64,000 nucleotides of DNA from Ascarosepion bandense (lineage: Eukaryota; Mollusca; Cephalopoda; Sepiida; Sepiidae): assembly GCA_037127315.1 (NCBI GenBank), contig JBBBDQ010000332.1, positions 248,501 through 312,500 on the forward strand. The letters run 5' to 3'. Below the pieces are notes generated by a model. It was not told the origin of the DNA, did no database searches, and saw only the letters and a list, made by a program, of their open reading frames with translations. Positions 43,264 to 53,573 of the stretch are shown here, piece after piece. Within the stretch, counting starts at the first letter, position 1. The number at the start of each line of letters is the position of its first letter. A program made the translations under genes and the position numbers.

Positions 43264-43815
43264 GACCTTCATCTACTCAGTTTTTTTTCTCAGAATCGCT
43301 CTGAGTTTTATTTTTTCTTTCCCTGGCGCTATCAACTCAACTTTGACAGGTCTATTTTTAACTTCCTATGCCTTTATTCGTAAAGGGGATCTCTTAAGTT
43401 ACAGGTTCAAATACACGTTTTGTCGGCTTTAATCTTGTATTTTTCCATTATGAGAGAAAACGAAAGCCATTTATTGATATGCAGAGGTATTTTCAGAGTA
43501 TCTTGCAAAAAATATATATAAACAAAAATGCAATGTATATAGAAAACAATTTAGGCGTTGTGCTGTTTCTGTAATAAGAACTAATGGTATTTTCCGGTTT
43601 TTAAAACCAAAGCCGGATTAAACGGTGGGAACTCAGGGTTGATCATTGCCAAAGAGCACATTTTATTTATTTACATTTCATGATTGTGCAAACAGATATA
43701 CATATTACTTAATGTTTAAAAGCAATATAAATAAAAATGGAGAGTTTCTTTAAGGTACGAGTATTTACTAATAAAAATATCTGTCATATATATATATTCA
43801 GATTTCATTGAAAAT
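43264..43815. other. No gene seen
   Basis: AT-rich DNA with a short TA run at 43788-43799. Confidence 0.5.
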
Positions 43816-43819
43816 GGCA

Positions 43820-44200
43820 GACAAGTTATTGTTACTAAGATTTTTTATATAATTTATCACGTGTTCTTAGGTTTTTTCTCTTAAAGATTCGAACTATGTA
43901 AGAATTGTTCAAATGTTTTGTATGTTCGAGCAAATTTGTCTATGCTTTCTGCCATTATCAAAAATTAATTTTGTAAATAAATATGTGTAAATGTTATGTA
44001 AGTAGAATCATGTAGATTTTATGTTTCGAACATGGTAAACACATGATTCCATATACCAAATCTTTACACATATTTTACAAAAATACAAAACCTCTGAACA
44101 ATTCTTATATAATTTGAATTCTGAAAAGAAAAGATTTATGAGAACACTTGAAAAATTATATAAAGAAAACAATTGTAATACATATTCTGTCAGTTTACAA
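43820..44200. repeat. Imperfect palindrome
   Basis: tgtaagaattgttcaaatg (43897) pairs with the inverse of ctgaacaattcttatata (44095), atttgtgtaaatg with cacatatttt, and outer tatataatttatcacgtgtt with aacacttgaaaaattatata. The centre is near 44033. Similar in build to the (TA)n-bracketed palindromes but less perfect. Confidence 0.5.
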
Positions 44201-44274
44201 TATACATTCACAGATAATAGATTCAGAAATAGACAAACTGTTATTAATATACTAATCGAAGCTGTTTAAAAACA

Positions 44275-45065
44275 GAATGAAAGAGAGGGGGACTGAATAA
44301 AAAAAGAAAGAAAAAAGAAAAATCAAATAAAGAAGGAAAGCAAAAAAACTTAAAAACAAGAAGGATGAGAAAGAAAGAAAATGAATGAAAGAAAGGAAAG
44401 AAATCAGCAAAAATAAGAAAACGAAAGCAAGAGAAAAGAAAGACATACAGAAAGAAAAAAGAAAAGAAAGAAAAAATGAAAATGAAAAAGAAAAATGAAA
44501 GTGGGAAAGAAAAGAAAATCGAGAGATAAAACGAAAGATAATAAAGAAAAAAGAAAGAAAATAGAAAGAAAAAAGAAAGGCAAAAAGAAAGAAAATCAGA
44601 AAGAAAGAATAGGATAGAAAGAAATGTGAAAGAATAGAAAAAGAAAGACAGAACCAAATAAAAATAAAGAAAGAGAGAATTGAAAAAGAAAAGAAAAATG
44701 AAAGAAAAACGAATGAAAAGAAAAAACCGAAAAGTAAAACAAAAGAAAAAAAGAAAGACAAAGATAAAGAAAAACTCAGAAAAAGAATGAAAGAAAGAAA
44801 TATGAAAAACAAGCAAAGAAAGAAAAAAGGAAACAGAGAAAGAGAAGAAATACGAAAGAAAAAACGAAAGAATATCAACAAAAAATAAAGAAAAACAGAA
44901 AGAAAAAGAAAGAAAAAGACAAAATGAAAGGAAAAAGATAGAAAAGACATAAATATGAAAGACATAAATATGAAAGAGAAAAAGAAGAAATAAAGCCGAA
45001 AAGAAAGAAGCACAATGAAAGAGAGAGAGAGAGAGGGAGGGAGAGAGAGTGGGAGAGAGAGATGC
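44275..45065. repeat. (GAAA)n purine tract, ~800 bp
   Basis: Nearly pure A/G DNA dominated by GAAA, ending in GAGA repeats. The long minus-strand F/S-rich frames are repeat translations. Confidence 0.95.
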
Positions 45066-45069
45066 GAGA

Positions 45070-45670
45070 TAGACATGCATAGATGTAGATAAATCTCTTC
45101 TTAAAGATGCTTACTGCTTGTTCGTGCCTTTGCATGTGCGCGCGTGTTTCTTGGATGTGGCTAAGGGTGTGAAGAGATATCTCATCCCACTGACGATTTA
45201 ATCCTCTTCCTGACCCCTCCCAAGATTTCCGAAAAAAATGTGAAAATCGGACCTCTAGTATTTCGGGTGGTTAAAAACTGATCCATCAGTGTCACCCGCG
45301 TCACGACACGAGTGCTTCACGCACTGTTGCTCCACACGCAGACTCTAATTTCCAAACCTCTACACTATCAACCGTCTATAAGAGACGTCTGGGAGAGTGG
45401 GGCAGCGTCTTGTGGTCCCGACTCGAGTGTGCTCAGAAGTCGAGAGTGCGAAGCAAAGAAGAGAGAAATAGCAAACACTTATTTGGAATGAATGAATGAA
45501 TAGGCATACAAGTTTGGCAAATGGTAACGATTTCATAGCGATCTCTAGAAACTGAGTTTGCTGTTGGTTTATATGATTTGCTCAACCTGGACATTTGCCG
45601 AATAGTCATATTTACAAGAGTGTGCTTATGTGGTGCAAGAACATCCATTTGTGACAAATAATTAATTTAC
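45070..45670. other. No gene recognised
   Basis: Less AT-rich than the surroundings (45140-45430). No family recognised. Confidence 0.4.
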
Positions 45671-45674
45671 TTTC

Positions 45675-45985
45675 AGTCAGTTAAGTGCCATAAGTGATAC
45701 ACACTTGGGCAATCATGTCTCAAAAGAGACATGACTGACCGGGCAGAAGGTTTCTCTGCAGTAGGTAGCTATTACTTTCTGTGATAGACTGGTTGCCAAC
45801 CAAGGCTATGAAATCCAATCTAACCTGTTATTTGACCTATAGCTGGAGGGAAAAGACGGATTAATACTTTTTTCCAAGGTATTTGTGTGTAAGTGAATGC
45901 AAGGAATTCAACTGGGATTCGATCTCCGTTCTCCGATTTCTCATTGCAATCTGATGTCCACTGCACTTCATCGCACATCCTAGTA
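45675..45985 (-). mobile_element. tRNA-derived SINE, full length
   Basis: Inverted copy of an older subfamily (ttatttgacctatagctgga; B box sense GAGATCGAATCCC). Its 5' two thirds lie in the first unit of the tandem duplication. Confidence 0.85.
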
Positions 45986-46554
45986 TTTAGTATAGCAAAA
46001 TTAAAGTTGCAAACCAGTCCTGGGTATGACGATAAACTATATCTGGTAGCAAGTCCTCTGATAGGAGAATTGTAGGTTTTGAGGGGTGTGGAACTACCTC
46101 TTCGATGAAGTTGTTCCTAGGTCTACAATGACCCTGAGTGGTAGACCTGTAAGGGTTCTAGTAACTTTCTGTGATAGACTGGTTGCCAACCAAGGCTATG
46201 AAATCCAATCTAACCTGTTATTTGACCTATAGCTGGAGGGAAAAGACGGATTAATACATTTTTCCAAGGTATTTGTGTGTAAGTGAATGCAAGGAATTCA
46301 ACTGGGATTCGATCTCCGTTCTCCGATTTCTCATTGCAATCTGATGTCCACTGCACTTCATCGCACATCCTAGTATTTAGTATAGCAAAATTAAAGTTGC
46401 AAACCAGTCCTGAGTATGACGATAAACTATATCTGGTAGCAAGTCCTCTGATAGGAGAATTGTAGGTTTTGAGGGGTGTGGAACTACCTCTTCGTTGAAG
46501 TTGTTCCTAGGTCTACAATGACCCTGAGTGGTAGACCTGTAAGGGTTCTAGTAA
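45775..46554. repeat. Tandem duplication of 390 bp
   Basis: 45775-46164 and 46165-46554 are nearly identical, differing at only a few positions (tgggtatgac/tgagtatgac; cttcgatgaag/cttcgttgaag). Each unit carries most of an inverted SINE plus module M (46025-46155 and 46417-46545). The 60-codon frames in each unit are just SINE sequence. Confidence 0.9.
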
Positions 46555-47204
46555 CTCCCCTTAAAAAAACAACAAACAGAAACAATTTGAAAATATAAAA
46601 ATAAATTTTAGTAGTAAAAAATATCATTAATACAATTTTATATACATAAAAAAGACAATACATGACTAGAAAACATTTTATCTGTAGTTGAAGGCATAAA
46701 ATTGAGTTCAAAATATATTTTGCTGTAACCATAAAACTGTTTTCGAATGATTTAGATTCCGACAGAAAATGCCTCTAGGTGTTGATATGCCGCTAAACAA
46801 ATTCAACCAAGATGAACTTCTATGACATTAATCCATATAATATCCAACAATTTCTTAAATCGAACTGTGTTAAAAAATATAACTTAAAAAAACACTCATA
46901 TCTCCGTCTCTAGTAATTATGTCTACGCAAACATGTATAGACACAAAGGCTGAGTATCATTTACCATGTATTCAATTGTGAAAGCAGAATAATATATCAT
47001 ATTTTTATTATCTCAAGCCCCCAAAGAAAATTAAATGAGCCATAAAAAGTTGATATGCCGTTAAACAATTCAGTTAGCTAACTCACTTGCGAACCATTGC
47101 TGCCGATGCCAAAACCTATTCATTGAGATTGACGTAACATTTAGTAAAATCTTTTTTTTTGTTATCTCTCCTCAACTCTGTTCAGACATCTGTTTACCCA
47201 TGTT
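46555..47204. repeat. Module M tail sequences, no gene
   Basis: Two copies of the tail motif (ggtgttgatatgccgctaaa at 46777, aagttgatatgccgttaaac at 47046) in AT-rich DNA. Confidence 0.45.
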
Positions 47205-47560
47205 GGTTAGATAGGTTATGCGCTATTTTTACTCTGTTCCTCTTGCCTTCCATGTCTTGTGAGTGTCAAATTTTCCAAACCTTCTTTTCTCATAAGATGT
47301 CTTAAAAAATTAAATGTCTCTTTCTGACTCTAAATATGTCTTTGTATTGTATTCTCAGCATCCTTCTGTAGAAACACATTTCTATCGCCTCAAGTCACCT
47401 GTGAGGATATTGTGCATCATTCACTGTCATATAGGAGGACCGATATAACACAACAGTTCATTACACTTTTCTTTGTTTCTAACGGATTTTTCCGTATCTT
47501 AATACTTAGGTTTTGGAAGATAACTTTCGCTATCCCAGTGCGTCAGTCCTCCTATTTGGC
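47205..47560 (-). pseudogene. LINE RT C-terminal relic, RTE-like family
   Basis: ctcagcatccttctgtagaa, gttcattacacttttctttg, ttccgtatcttaatact correspond to the inverse of the WFYRRMLRI / KKRVLVYY / RDRKISLETK parts at 53.0-53.3 kb. Stops throughout. A short plus fragment of the same family is at 47580-47635. Confidence 0.6.
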
Positions 47561-47639
47561 AGTAAATGCTCGACAATCTCCTAACTTATGAAGAGAAGAT
47601 TTGAAGAAGTAGAAATGTGGTTCTACAGGAAGAGGTCCT

Positions 47640-47800
47640 GTGCATGACGGTAAAGTGCATCCGGCAGCAAGGCCTCTGATTAGGAGGTGTGATGAGCATG
47701 GAATCACCTCTTAATTGCTGATGTTCTCAGATCCACTCTGATCTGGAATGGTAGCACCTGTTAGGGTCCCAGATATGGGCAAATAGTTAACTCCCAAAAT
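47640..47800 (+). repeat. Module M, further copy
   Basis: gcatccggcagcaaggcctc, aatcacctcttaattg, atgggcaaatagttaact as at 21395-21600. Confidence 0.7.
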
Positions 47801-47869
47801 GGGGTCAAAACACTATGAAAGTATAAAAATACACTTTTATAGAAATATATACATGTGAAAAGACTTTTA

Positions 47870-48164
47870 TAGAAAAATATACATTTTTGAAGAAAAATTA
47901 TTACCATAACACATTTTTAAAGGAAAAAAATATTATAATTATTATGATGAAAAAATTATGATATTAAAATTATTATTACCAATAAGGCATTTTTTAAAGA
48001 AAATATTGCCAATAAGACATTTTTGAAAGAAAAATATAACCAACAAGACATTTTTTAAAGACAAATATTACCAACAAGAAATTTTTGAAGGAAAAAAAAA
48101 GGAAAAATTATTGTCATAATGAATATTTGAGGAAAAAAATTATTACCAGCAGTACATTTTTGAA
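47870..48164 (+). repeat. 31-bp minisatellite, short array
   Basis: Degenerate units of the same type as 21640-22735 (acatttttgaaag ... attacca), following module M as in the first locus. Confidence 0.8.
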
Positions 48165-48275
48165 TGGCTTACGTTGAGTACACCGTTTCTCGCTCGATCA
48201 CCGAAGTTAAGCAACGTTGAGCCTGGTCAGTACTTAGATGGGTGACCTTTTGGGAATACCAGGTGCTGTCGTATA
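48165..48275 (+). pseudogene. 5S rRNA-derived sequence, nearly complete
   Basis: cgttgagtacaccgtttctc, gatcaccgaagttaagcaac, gcctggtcagtacttagatg, ggtgacc and gggaataccaggtgctgtcg follow metazoan 5S rRNA from about base 15 to the end. The internal Pol III control region is intact. The first bases are replaced and the ends no longer pair well. A SINE head starts six bases downstream. Confidence 0.85.
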
Positions 48276-48280
48276 GTGAC

Positions 48281-48445
48281 GGATGTGCGTTGTGGTGCAG
48301 TGGATATCGGCTCGGAAAGAGAAATCGGTGAGCCGAGTTCGAATTCCAGTTGAATACCCTGCATTCACTAAAGCATAAACACTGGTACCCTTGGGAAAGG
48401 TATTAATCCATCCCTTCCCTCCAATTATAGGTTAAATAACAAGGT
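48281..48445 (+). mobile_element. tRNA-derived SINE, 3'-truncated, joined to 5S-like sequence
   Basis: ggatgtgcgttgtggtgcag head, B box GAGTTCGAATTCC, body to ggttaaataacaagg. The 3' half is absent and module M tail sequence follows. Confidence 0.85.
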
Positions 48446-48830
48446 CGGACTTGGGGACCCTGCCCTTAAAAACAAATCTCAATGAATCTTGATACTCGAA
48501 AAGAAAAAAGTATTACTAGACACAAAACTTATATAAAAACAATAAATTGTTGAAAGAAAAACGTATTACCAGCAAAAAATAAATAAAATTTAGTTGGCAA
48601 TAAATGACCCGCCGATGTTGATATGCCATAAAAGCAAAACAACCAACCAACATTTTTGAATAAATAACTGGAAGACATTTTCCGTTTTCTGAAATAATAA
48701 AAAAAAAATTAATTAATATCTGACTAAATCAACTGTCTTACTATAACTGAACATTAAAAAATACCTTAAAACCTTACCTTTTTGGCATTAAATAACCCAT
48801 AGAGGTTGATATGCCGTTATACAAGACTCA
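48446..48830 (+). repeat. Satellite remnant and module M tails
   Basis: Contains one or two 31-bp-like units (gaaagaaaaacgtattaccagc near 48555) and two tails (gatgttgatatgccataaaa at 48615, aggttgatatgccgttatac at 48804). Confidence 0.5.
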
Positions 48831-48834
48831 AACT

Positions 48835-49090
48835 CAAACTCTACAGGAGGATGTTGATCTAGCATATAAGCAATATTAGAAAAAAGTTAAAATTTTTTGA
48901 GTAAATCATGAGGAAAAAAGGGGTCGGAAAATCTTATACTCACAGGAAAGAAGGACAGAGGAGAAAAACGCTTAACCTACTTAGGGAACTTGACTTAATG
49001 GATATTAGAACAAGGTTTAGGAGAATAACAAGAAGACAAATTTATTAAGAGCTACAAGGAACAGAAAATTGTGGAGACCCATGATCGGCT
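48835..49090 (+). pseudogene. LINE RT C-terminal relic, RTE-like family
   Basis: Frame pieces equivalent to RKKGLENLILTGK..., KRLTYLGN and LRATRNRKLWR..., the last 80 residues of the RT C-terminal domain. Frameshifted. No gene in 49091-49300. Confidence 0.6.
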
Positions 49091-49310
49091 ACGTACTCAA
49101 GATATTTAAATTGTTGTGCTTGCTTCATCTTGGTATCTCCGATAACATTTGCATGTTGGATATTTTCTTTTAAAATTTTCAATAAATCGTTTATTAACAT
49201 ATATTTCATAATAGATATTCATTGCTTTATGTATTATATTGAGCTCTGTTTTTAATTTATGTTTGAAGTTTAAAATTACTTAATTTGTTCATTATTCCTT
49301 TGTATATATA

Positions 49311-49663
49311 TATAAACTTATTTATAAATTGAACATTGCCTCTGTGTGTGTATGTGTGTGTATGTGTTTGTGTGTGTCTGTCTGTGTGTGTCTGTGTCCG
49401 TTACCTATAGACTCCGAAACGGCTGAACCGATTTTCTTGAAAATTTACACAGTTGTACTATAAGCGTCTGTGAGTGTTCTTAGCTAGGTTTTGTGTCGAG
49501 GTAACCCAGATAAATATCGAAAATCGATAATCGAAAAAATCGGGTTATAGAAGGAGTGGTCCGATTTTAGTCAAATTTGATACAGTCATAGACAAAGACA
49601 TGAAAAAAGATATTCAGAAGTTTCAAGGTTGCAGTCCTTACAATAATACTGAAAATCGATAAT
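49311..49663 (+). mobile_element. Helitron-associated 5' part (unit A), best copy
   Basis: cttatttataaattgaacat, GT-rich stretch, gttacctatagactccgaaa, cggctgaaccgattttcttg, gttcttagctaggttttgtg, aaaatcgataatcgaaaaa, ttcagaagtttcaaggttgc. Followed by (TA)n and the Helitron 3' part. Non-coding. Confidence 0.7.
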
Positions 49664-49677
49664 ATATATATATAGAA

Positions 49678-49690
<13 letters not shown>

Positions 49691-49708
<18 letters not shown>

Positions 49709-50043
49709 GCAAGATGTTTTTGGGTGTGACTGTTTATCTGCCTGTATGTCTGTATTTATTTCAGCCCTTCGTGTTTGGCTCTAATTTGGTATAAATGTAG
49801 TTCTTAGTCTCAGCCATGATGTCATTTACTCAGATGACTTATTTAGCCTTCAAAATTCAGTTTACGACGAAAAAAACTTATTTGATATCAATACCAGGAA
49901 ATCAAAATTTGACTTACATCCATTAATTTTTCTTTCAGTCTACAGTTTCGCTTTAACTGGAAACAACTATTGCTGAGCTCCGGGACCATGGATTAGTTTT
50001 AAAGCTTTCATTACACCCGAGCAAGGCCGGGCTATCCTGCTAG
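49691..50043 (+). mobile_element. Non-autonomous Helitron, 3' part
   Basis: tataaaaggcaagatgtttt start and cccgagcaaggccgg, gctatcctgCTAG end at 50040-50043. In same order and orientation as unit A before it. Confidence 0.75.
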
Positions 50044-50149
50044 TATATATATAAACAGAAATAGGGCTGATCCAAAGAGAGAAATTGGTATAGAATAAAA
50101 AGTGCATGAAGCTATGAATGTTTTGTTTAAAGTGTAAATTTATTGTTAT

Positions 50150-50341
50150 TAATATTATTAATATTATTAATATTATTATTAATATTATTAATATTATTTA
50201 TATTATAATATTATTAATATTATTAATATTATTATTAATATTATTTATATTACTTGCTTCTTGCATGATAAATTTAGAGTCCATAATGGTTATTATGGAC
50301 TCTAAATTTATCATGCAAAAAGTAAGTAATACAAATAATAT
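50150..50341. repeat. (TAT/TAA)n run and perfect-like hairpin
   Basis: An AT trinucleotide run leads into a palindrome at 50240-50341 with arms of about 50 bases (gcatgataaatttagagtcc against ggactctaaatttatcatgc) and a loop of about 4 bases. Arms differ at only 3-4 positions. Confidence 0.85.
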
Positions 50342-50365
50342 TTCACGGCTTCTCGTACTTTTTCT

Positions 50366-50368
<3 letters not shown>

Positions 50369-50453
<85 letters not shown>
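50369..50453. repeat. (AC)n(AT)n compound microsatellite
   Basis: AC run then AT run, ending exactly at the 3' end of the PLE to the right. Confidence 0.95.
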
Positions 50454-50457
<4 letters not shown>

Positions 50458-50801
50458 GTGTATTTTGGCAGCATTTTTTCATTAATGCAGGTTTCATTGA
50501 ATAATATAGACAAGTTTTGTCTATTAATTTTGTGTAGGATCCGTTCATACCGTCTGATATACTTGATGGTGATGTCGTTAAAAGACAACAAAAAATTACA
50601 GTATTTGTTGAATTTTTTATCGGGTCTAAGCTTTCGGCTCACATAAGCCATTATCAAAGAGTAAATAATAACACACAGTAAACATAGAACATTTAAGCTA
50701 TTAACAATAAAGATAATTGAATTGAAAATATAAGTCCATCCCTACCGTGGCAGATGGCCGAAGACAGTGACAAAATAGTGGTGTTGTGGTCCCTGGTCTG
50801 A
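50454..50801 (-). mobile_element. PLE 3' noncoding region
   Basis: In minus sense, sequence downstream of the endonuclease stop, sharing all blocks with 727-1100 and 53571-53832 and ending ...gctgccaaaatacacacaat against the (AT)n run. It includes ttgataatggcttatgtgag, a hairpin block followed by ccgaaag that resembles a decayed hammerhead core. Confidence 0.75.
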
Positions 50802-51541
50802 TTACAGACATTTGAGTACGTTGTTGGAGATATCGAAATTGATTGTATTCAAACCAGGTTTAAATTGTTTAATGTAGATTGCTTCGAGGATTTTTAGTTT
50901 CTGCTTATTATTTTCTTGTTTGAGTATGTACGTGTTATCAACAAGCGTTTTTCTCAGAAGTGTGCGTTGATAACCGTGTTGTTCTAAATGACGGAATATA
51001 TTTGAATTTTTATTTAAGTGCAACGTCAGACGCCGTGAGAGCGAATTTGTGGTGTGGCCGATGTAGATATTATTGAGGTTGTTAGAGATACATTCTCTAA
51101 ATGGACATATGAATTTATATACTACATTGGTTTTTTGCAAATCACTAACGGTGGGGGAAGAGTCGTTGCGGACAAATGAATTAGATGTAGTGGATTTAGT
51201 GTAATATATAATGAACTTAATTCTTTTGTTAGAGTCTGTCGGAGAAATATTAGTATTTATGAGTTTTTTTAGGATGTTTTCATCTAGTTGGTAGTTGGAG
51301 TGCATCTGGCTACGGTATAAGAGAGTGATATGTTTAGGATTGGTTGGGTTAGTATCATGTGTTGTTTTTTCCATGTTAAGCTTTTTAAGAAAGTAATGTA
51401 TTTGTTCATCAACTATGTAGTTGGGAAAATTATTATTGATGAGTGTCTGTTTTATGTTTTTTAGTTCACTGTAGAAGATCTGATTTGTAGATGAATTGAC
51501 TTTTGCACGGTATAATAGATTTTTTATAATGGCTATTTTGT

Positions 51542-51543
<2 letters not shown>
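50802..51543 (-). CDS. PLE RT thumb plus GIY-YIG endonuclease (partial)
   Basis: The first Met gives 190 residues (50802-51374), but the frame is open upstream to the (TA)n tract at about 51543, where it holds KNLLYRAKVNSSTNQIFYSE and ELKNIKQTLINNNFP, the thumb of PLE RT. In the 190-residue numbering VVYKF (84-88) is the GIY equivalent, Cys90 and Cys95 are the PLE-type pair, YIG lies at 104-106, Arg114/Arg115 and His119 follow, and Glu164 sits in LEAIYIKQFKPGLN. The product would be the PLE enzyme that nicks target DNA and primes reverse transcription. RT core is missing, so it cannot act alone. No stop or shift is seen. Confidence 0.8.
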
Positions 51544-51591
<48 letters not shown>

Positions 51592-51593
51592 CT

Positions 51594-51990
51594 GAAAAGT
51601 GTATGTATATAATTAAAATATCAATATATATATACAATTTCTTATATATATTATATTATTTATGTATTATATATGCGTGGTACTTATTTGAAAGCGCCCA
51701 ATATCAGTGATAGAGATGACAAACTCACATCTATATATATCAATATATAGGCAAATGTCCCTGAAGATCCAATTTGGTGAAACCTTGGTAGGTTCGTTGG
51801 CTCTCTAGGTTAGTTACTTACGTCGTTTGCTCTACCTTCGTATTGAGAGCTTCTTGTGTTAAGTTACTCTTCTCTGTTTTTTTTTCTTTGGGCTACGTAC
51901 TTTGACTGATTCGTTCTTTTTTATTATCATTTTTTCTTTCGCGTATGTACTCGGAGGGTTTTTCGAAACGAGTATAACGAGAAGTTTACG
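51594..51990 (+). mobile_element. PLE-type module between two (TA)n tracts
   Basis: Bracketed by (TA)n at 51545-51590 and 51991-52032. At 51753-51790 it holds CTGAAGA, stem II CCA/TGG, GAAAC, CTTG and GTA, i.e. stem III AC/GU with a tetraloop and triplet GUA, and CC upstream can pair with GG downstream. No coding signal. Assigned to PLEs by analogy only. Confidence 0.45.
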
Positions 51991-51991
51991 C

Positions 51992-52032
<41 letters not shown>

Positions 52033-52035
<3 letters not shown>

Positions 52036-52655
52036 TTCCCTCCTGCCTCGATCAAGTTTTGGATTATTTTGTTTTTTCTCTTAATGTAAGATACTCAATA
52101 GTAGGAACATCAATATATATGTTGCTGTCATTTTAGACGGCCTATTGATGTAAATATTTTGATGTCATTTCTTACGGCACCGACACAATATTATTTGTAA
52201 AACGATTTTCTGGCGCAAATCTAATTGGAGAAAATTTGAAGGAGGAATATTACGTTGAACTAACTTGTAAATAAAAAGTGCTTACTAAATTTGAAAGTCA
52301 TTATTGAAATACTCAGTTTATACAAGACTCTAAAGTCAACGCCAAGCAATAATGGGACACGCGGCACTTCACAAAAAAAGATCATTAAGTATTTACTAAA
52401 CTAAGCTTCGTCCGAGGGTCGGGTCTGCATGCAGAATCGAACTTTTTTTTATTGAAAAGCTTTGCAAAATCAACTTGGTGCCTGTCATTGTTTTTTAAAA
52501 AACAAAGACTATTATTGCAGATTTTAATATGTATCTTTTTAAATAACTTCTTCGATACTACCAGTTCAGACTTTTACTACTAGGACATGTCATGCATCAC
52601 CGAAGAAAGTGAAATTGCCCGAATTTCTGCTGTGCTCCAAAGGTAAGAAAAACAT
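52033..52655. other. No gene seen
   Basis: AT-rich DNA without shared repeats. Confidence 0.5.
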
Positions 52656-52659
52656 CCGA

Positions 52660-53289
52660 TCAGTTTGTGTCAAGAGAAATGCCGGAAACTCTTGGATTAA
52701 ACTGAAAATTATGAAACAGGCTAAAAGATGGTAAAAGGCCAGGGAGAATATTCTTCTTCTTTATCTGTGTTCCGTGTCTCTTCTGGATGTAGGTGATCTT
52801 GGCCTTGCACATCTCTCTATCCCTAGTAGCTTTCAACACGCTTTCTCCACTTTTACCTCCCAAACCCCGCTCTGCCATCCATTTGCTGAAAGCTATCAAA
52901 TAAGTTACGCCTTGCTTTTTCTTTTCTCCTTTCCCCTCTATCTGACCTGTGACTATCAGATACTCCAATCCGTCTTTCCTTATTACTTTTTCCAGAAACT
53001 TAAGCTTTATATTCCTCTTGTCAAATATTAGTTTCTTTATCGTTTCTATCCTCTCCAAAACCACATCGTTGCTCGCATGTTCGGTCCATGGTATCCTCAG
53101 CATCCTTCTGTAGAACCAGATATCGGTTGCTTCAAGCCTTTCCTTCAACTTTGTTGAGATTGCGTAACATTCACTGCCATAATAAAGAACAGACGTCACA
53201 TAATAAACCAATACTCTCTTCTTTGTTTCAAGTGAAATTTTCCTGTCTCTTAATACTCTACTCAGCATCTGGAATGCAACTTTGTCCAT
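52660..53289 (-). pseudogene. LINE RT C-terminal domain, best copy
   Basis: A 209-residue open frame begins MDKVAFQMLSRVLRDRKISL and contains YVTSVLYYGSECYAIS, FYRRMLRIPWTEHASN, NIKLKFLEKVIRKDGLEYLI, TGQIEGK and IAFSKWMAERGLG, then ATRDREM. This is the conserved region after the RT core of a non-LTR element common in molluscs and fish. The RT and endonuclease parts are absent (5' truncation), and the last 30 residues read past the normal end. It is the reference for at least eight decayed relatives in the window. Confidence 0.8.
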
Positions 53290-53364
53290 GCTAATTCACT
53301 TAAGGATCTCAGTGTCGCACTTTCCATTCAAGGGAACTACTTTAGTATTTGTCTATATTACTAA

Positions 53365-53525
53365 GACGAGGTAGTATTTACAGTATTTACATTATTTGGA
53401 CTATTGTCCTCATCTTTGTTGCCATTTGTACGACGTTTCGGCCGTTGCGCGCTCTGGCCTTCTTCAGGTGCTAGGAATTTCGAACCGAACCCTAAAGTTA
53501 TGCCAACCTACTGCTGGAAAATCTC
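53365..53525 (-). mobile_element. PLE-type terminal module with hammerhead-like core
   Basis: On the minus strand: CTGAAGA, stem II GGCC/GGCC around agagcgcgcaac, GAAAC, GTC, GTA. The other blocks (tatttggactattgtcctca) match 18268-18541. A (TA)n tract follows at 53528-53570. Stem I is not evident, so ribozyme activity is doubtful. Confidence 0.55.
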
Positions 53526-53526
53526 T

Positions 53527-53570
<44 letters not shown>

Positions 53571-53573
<3 letters not shown>

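Noticed and set aside
44244..45080. Minus-strand frames of about 275 codons
   Set aside because: Translation of the (GAAA)n tract, same composition in two frames.
48165..48275. Functional 5S rRNA gene
   Set aside because: The 5' end is replaced, closing-stem pairing is lost, there is no T-run terminator right after it, and it is a single copy fused to a SINE.
50600..50650. Hairpin with CCGAAAG in the PLE 3' region as an active ribozyme
   Set aside because: The core is TTGATAA in all three PLE copies rather than CTGATGA, and no stem III or cleavage triplet fits. At most a decayed relative.
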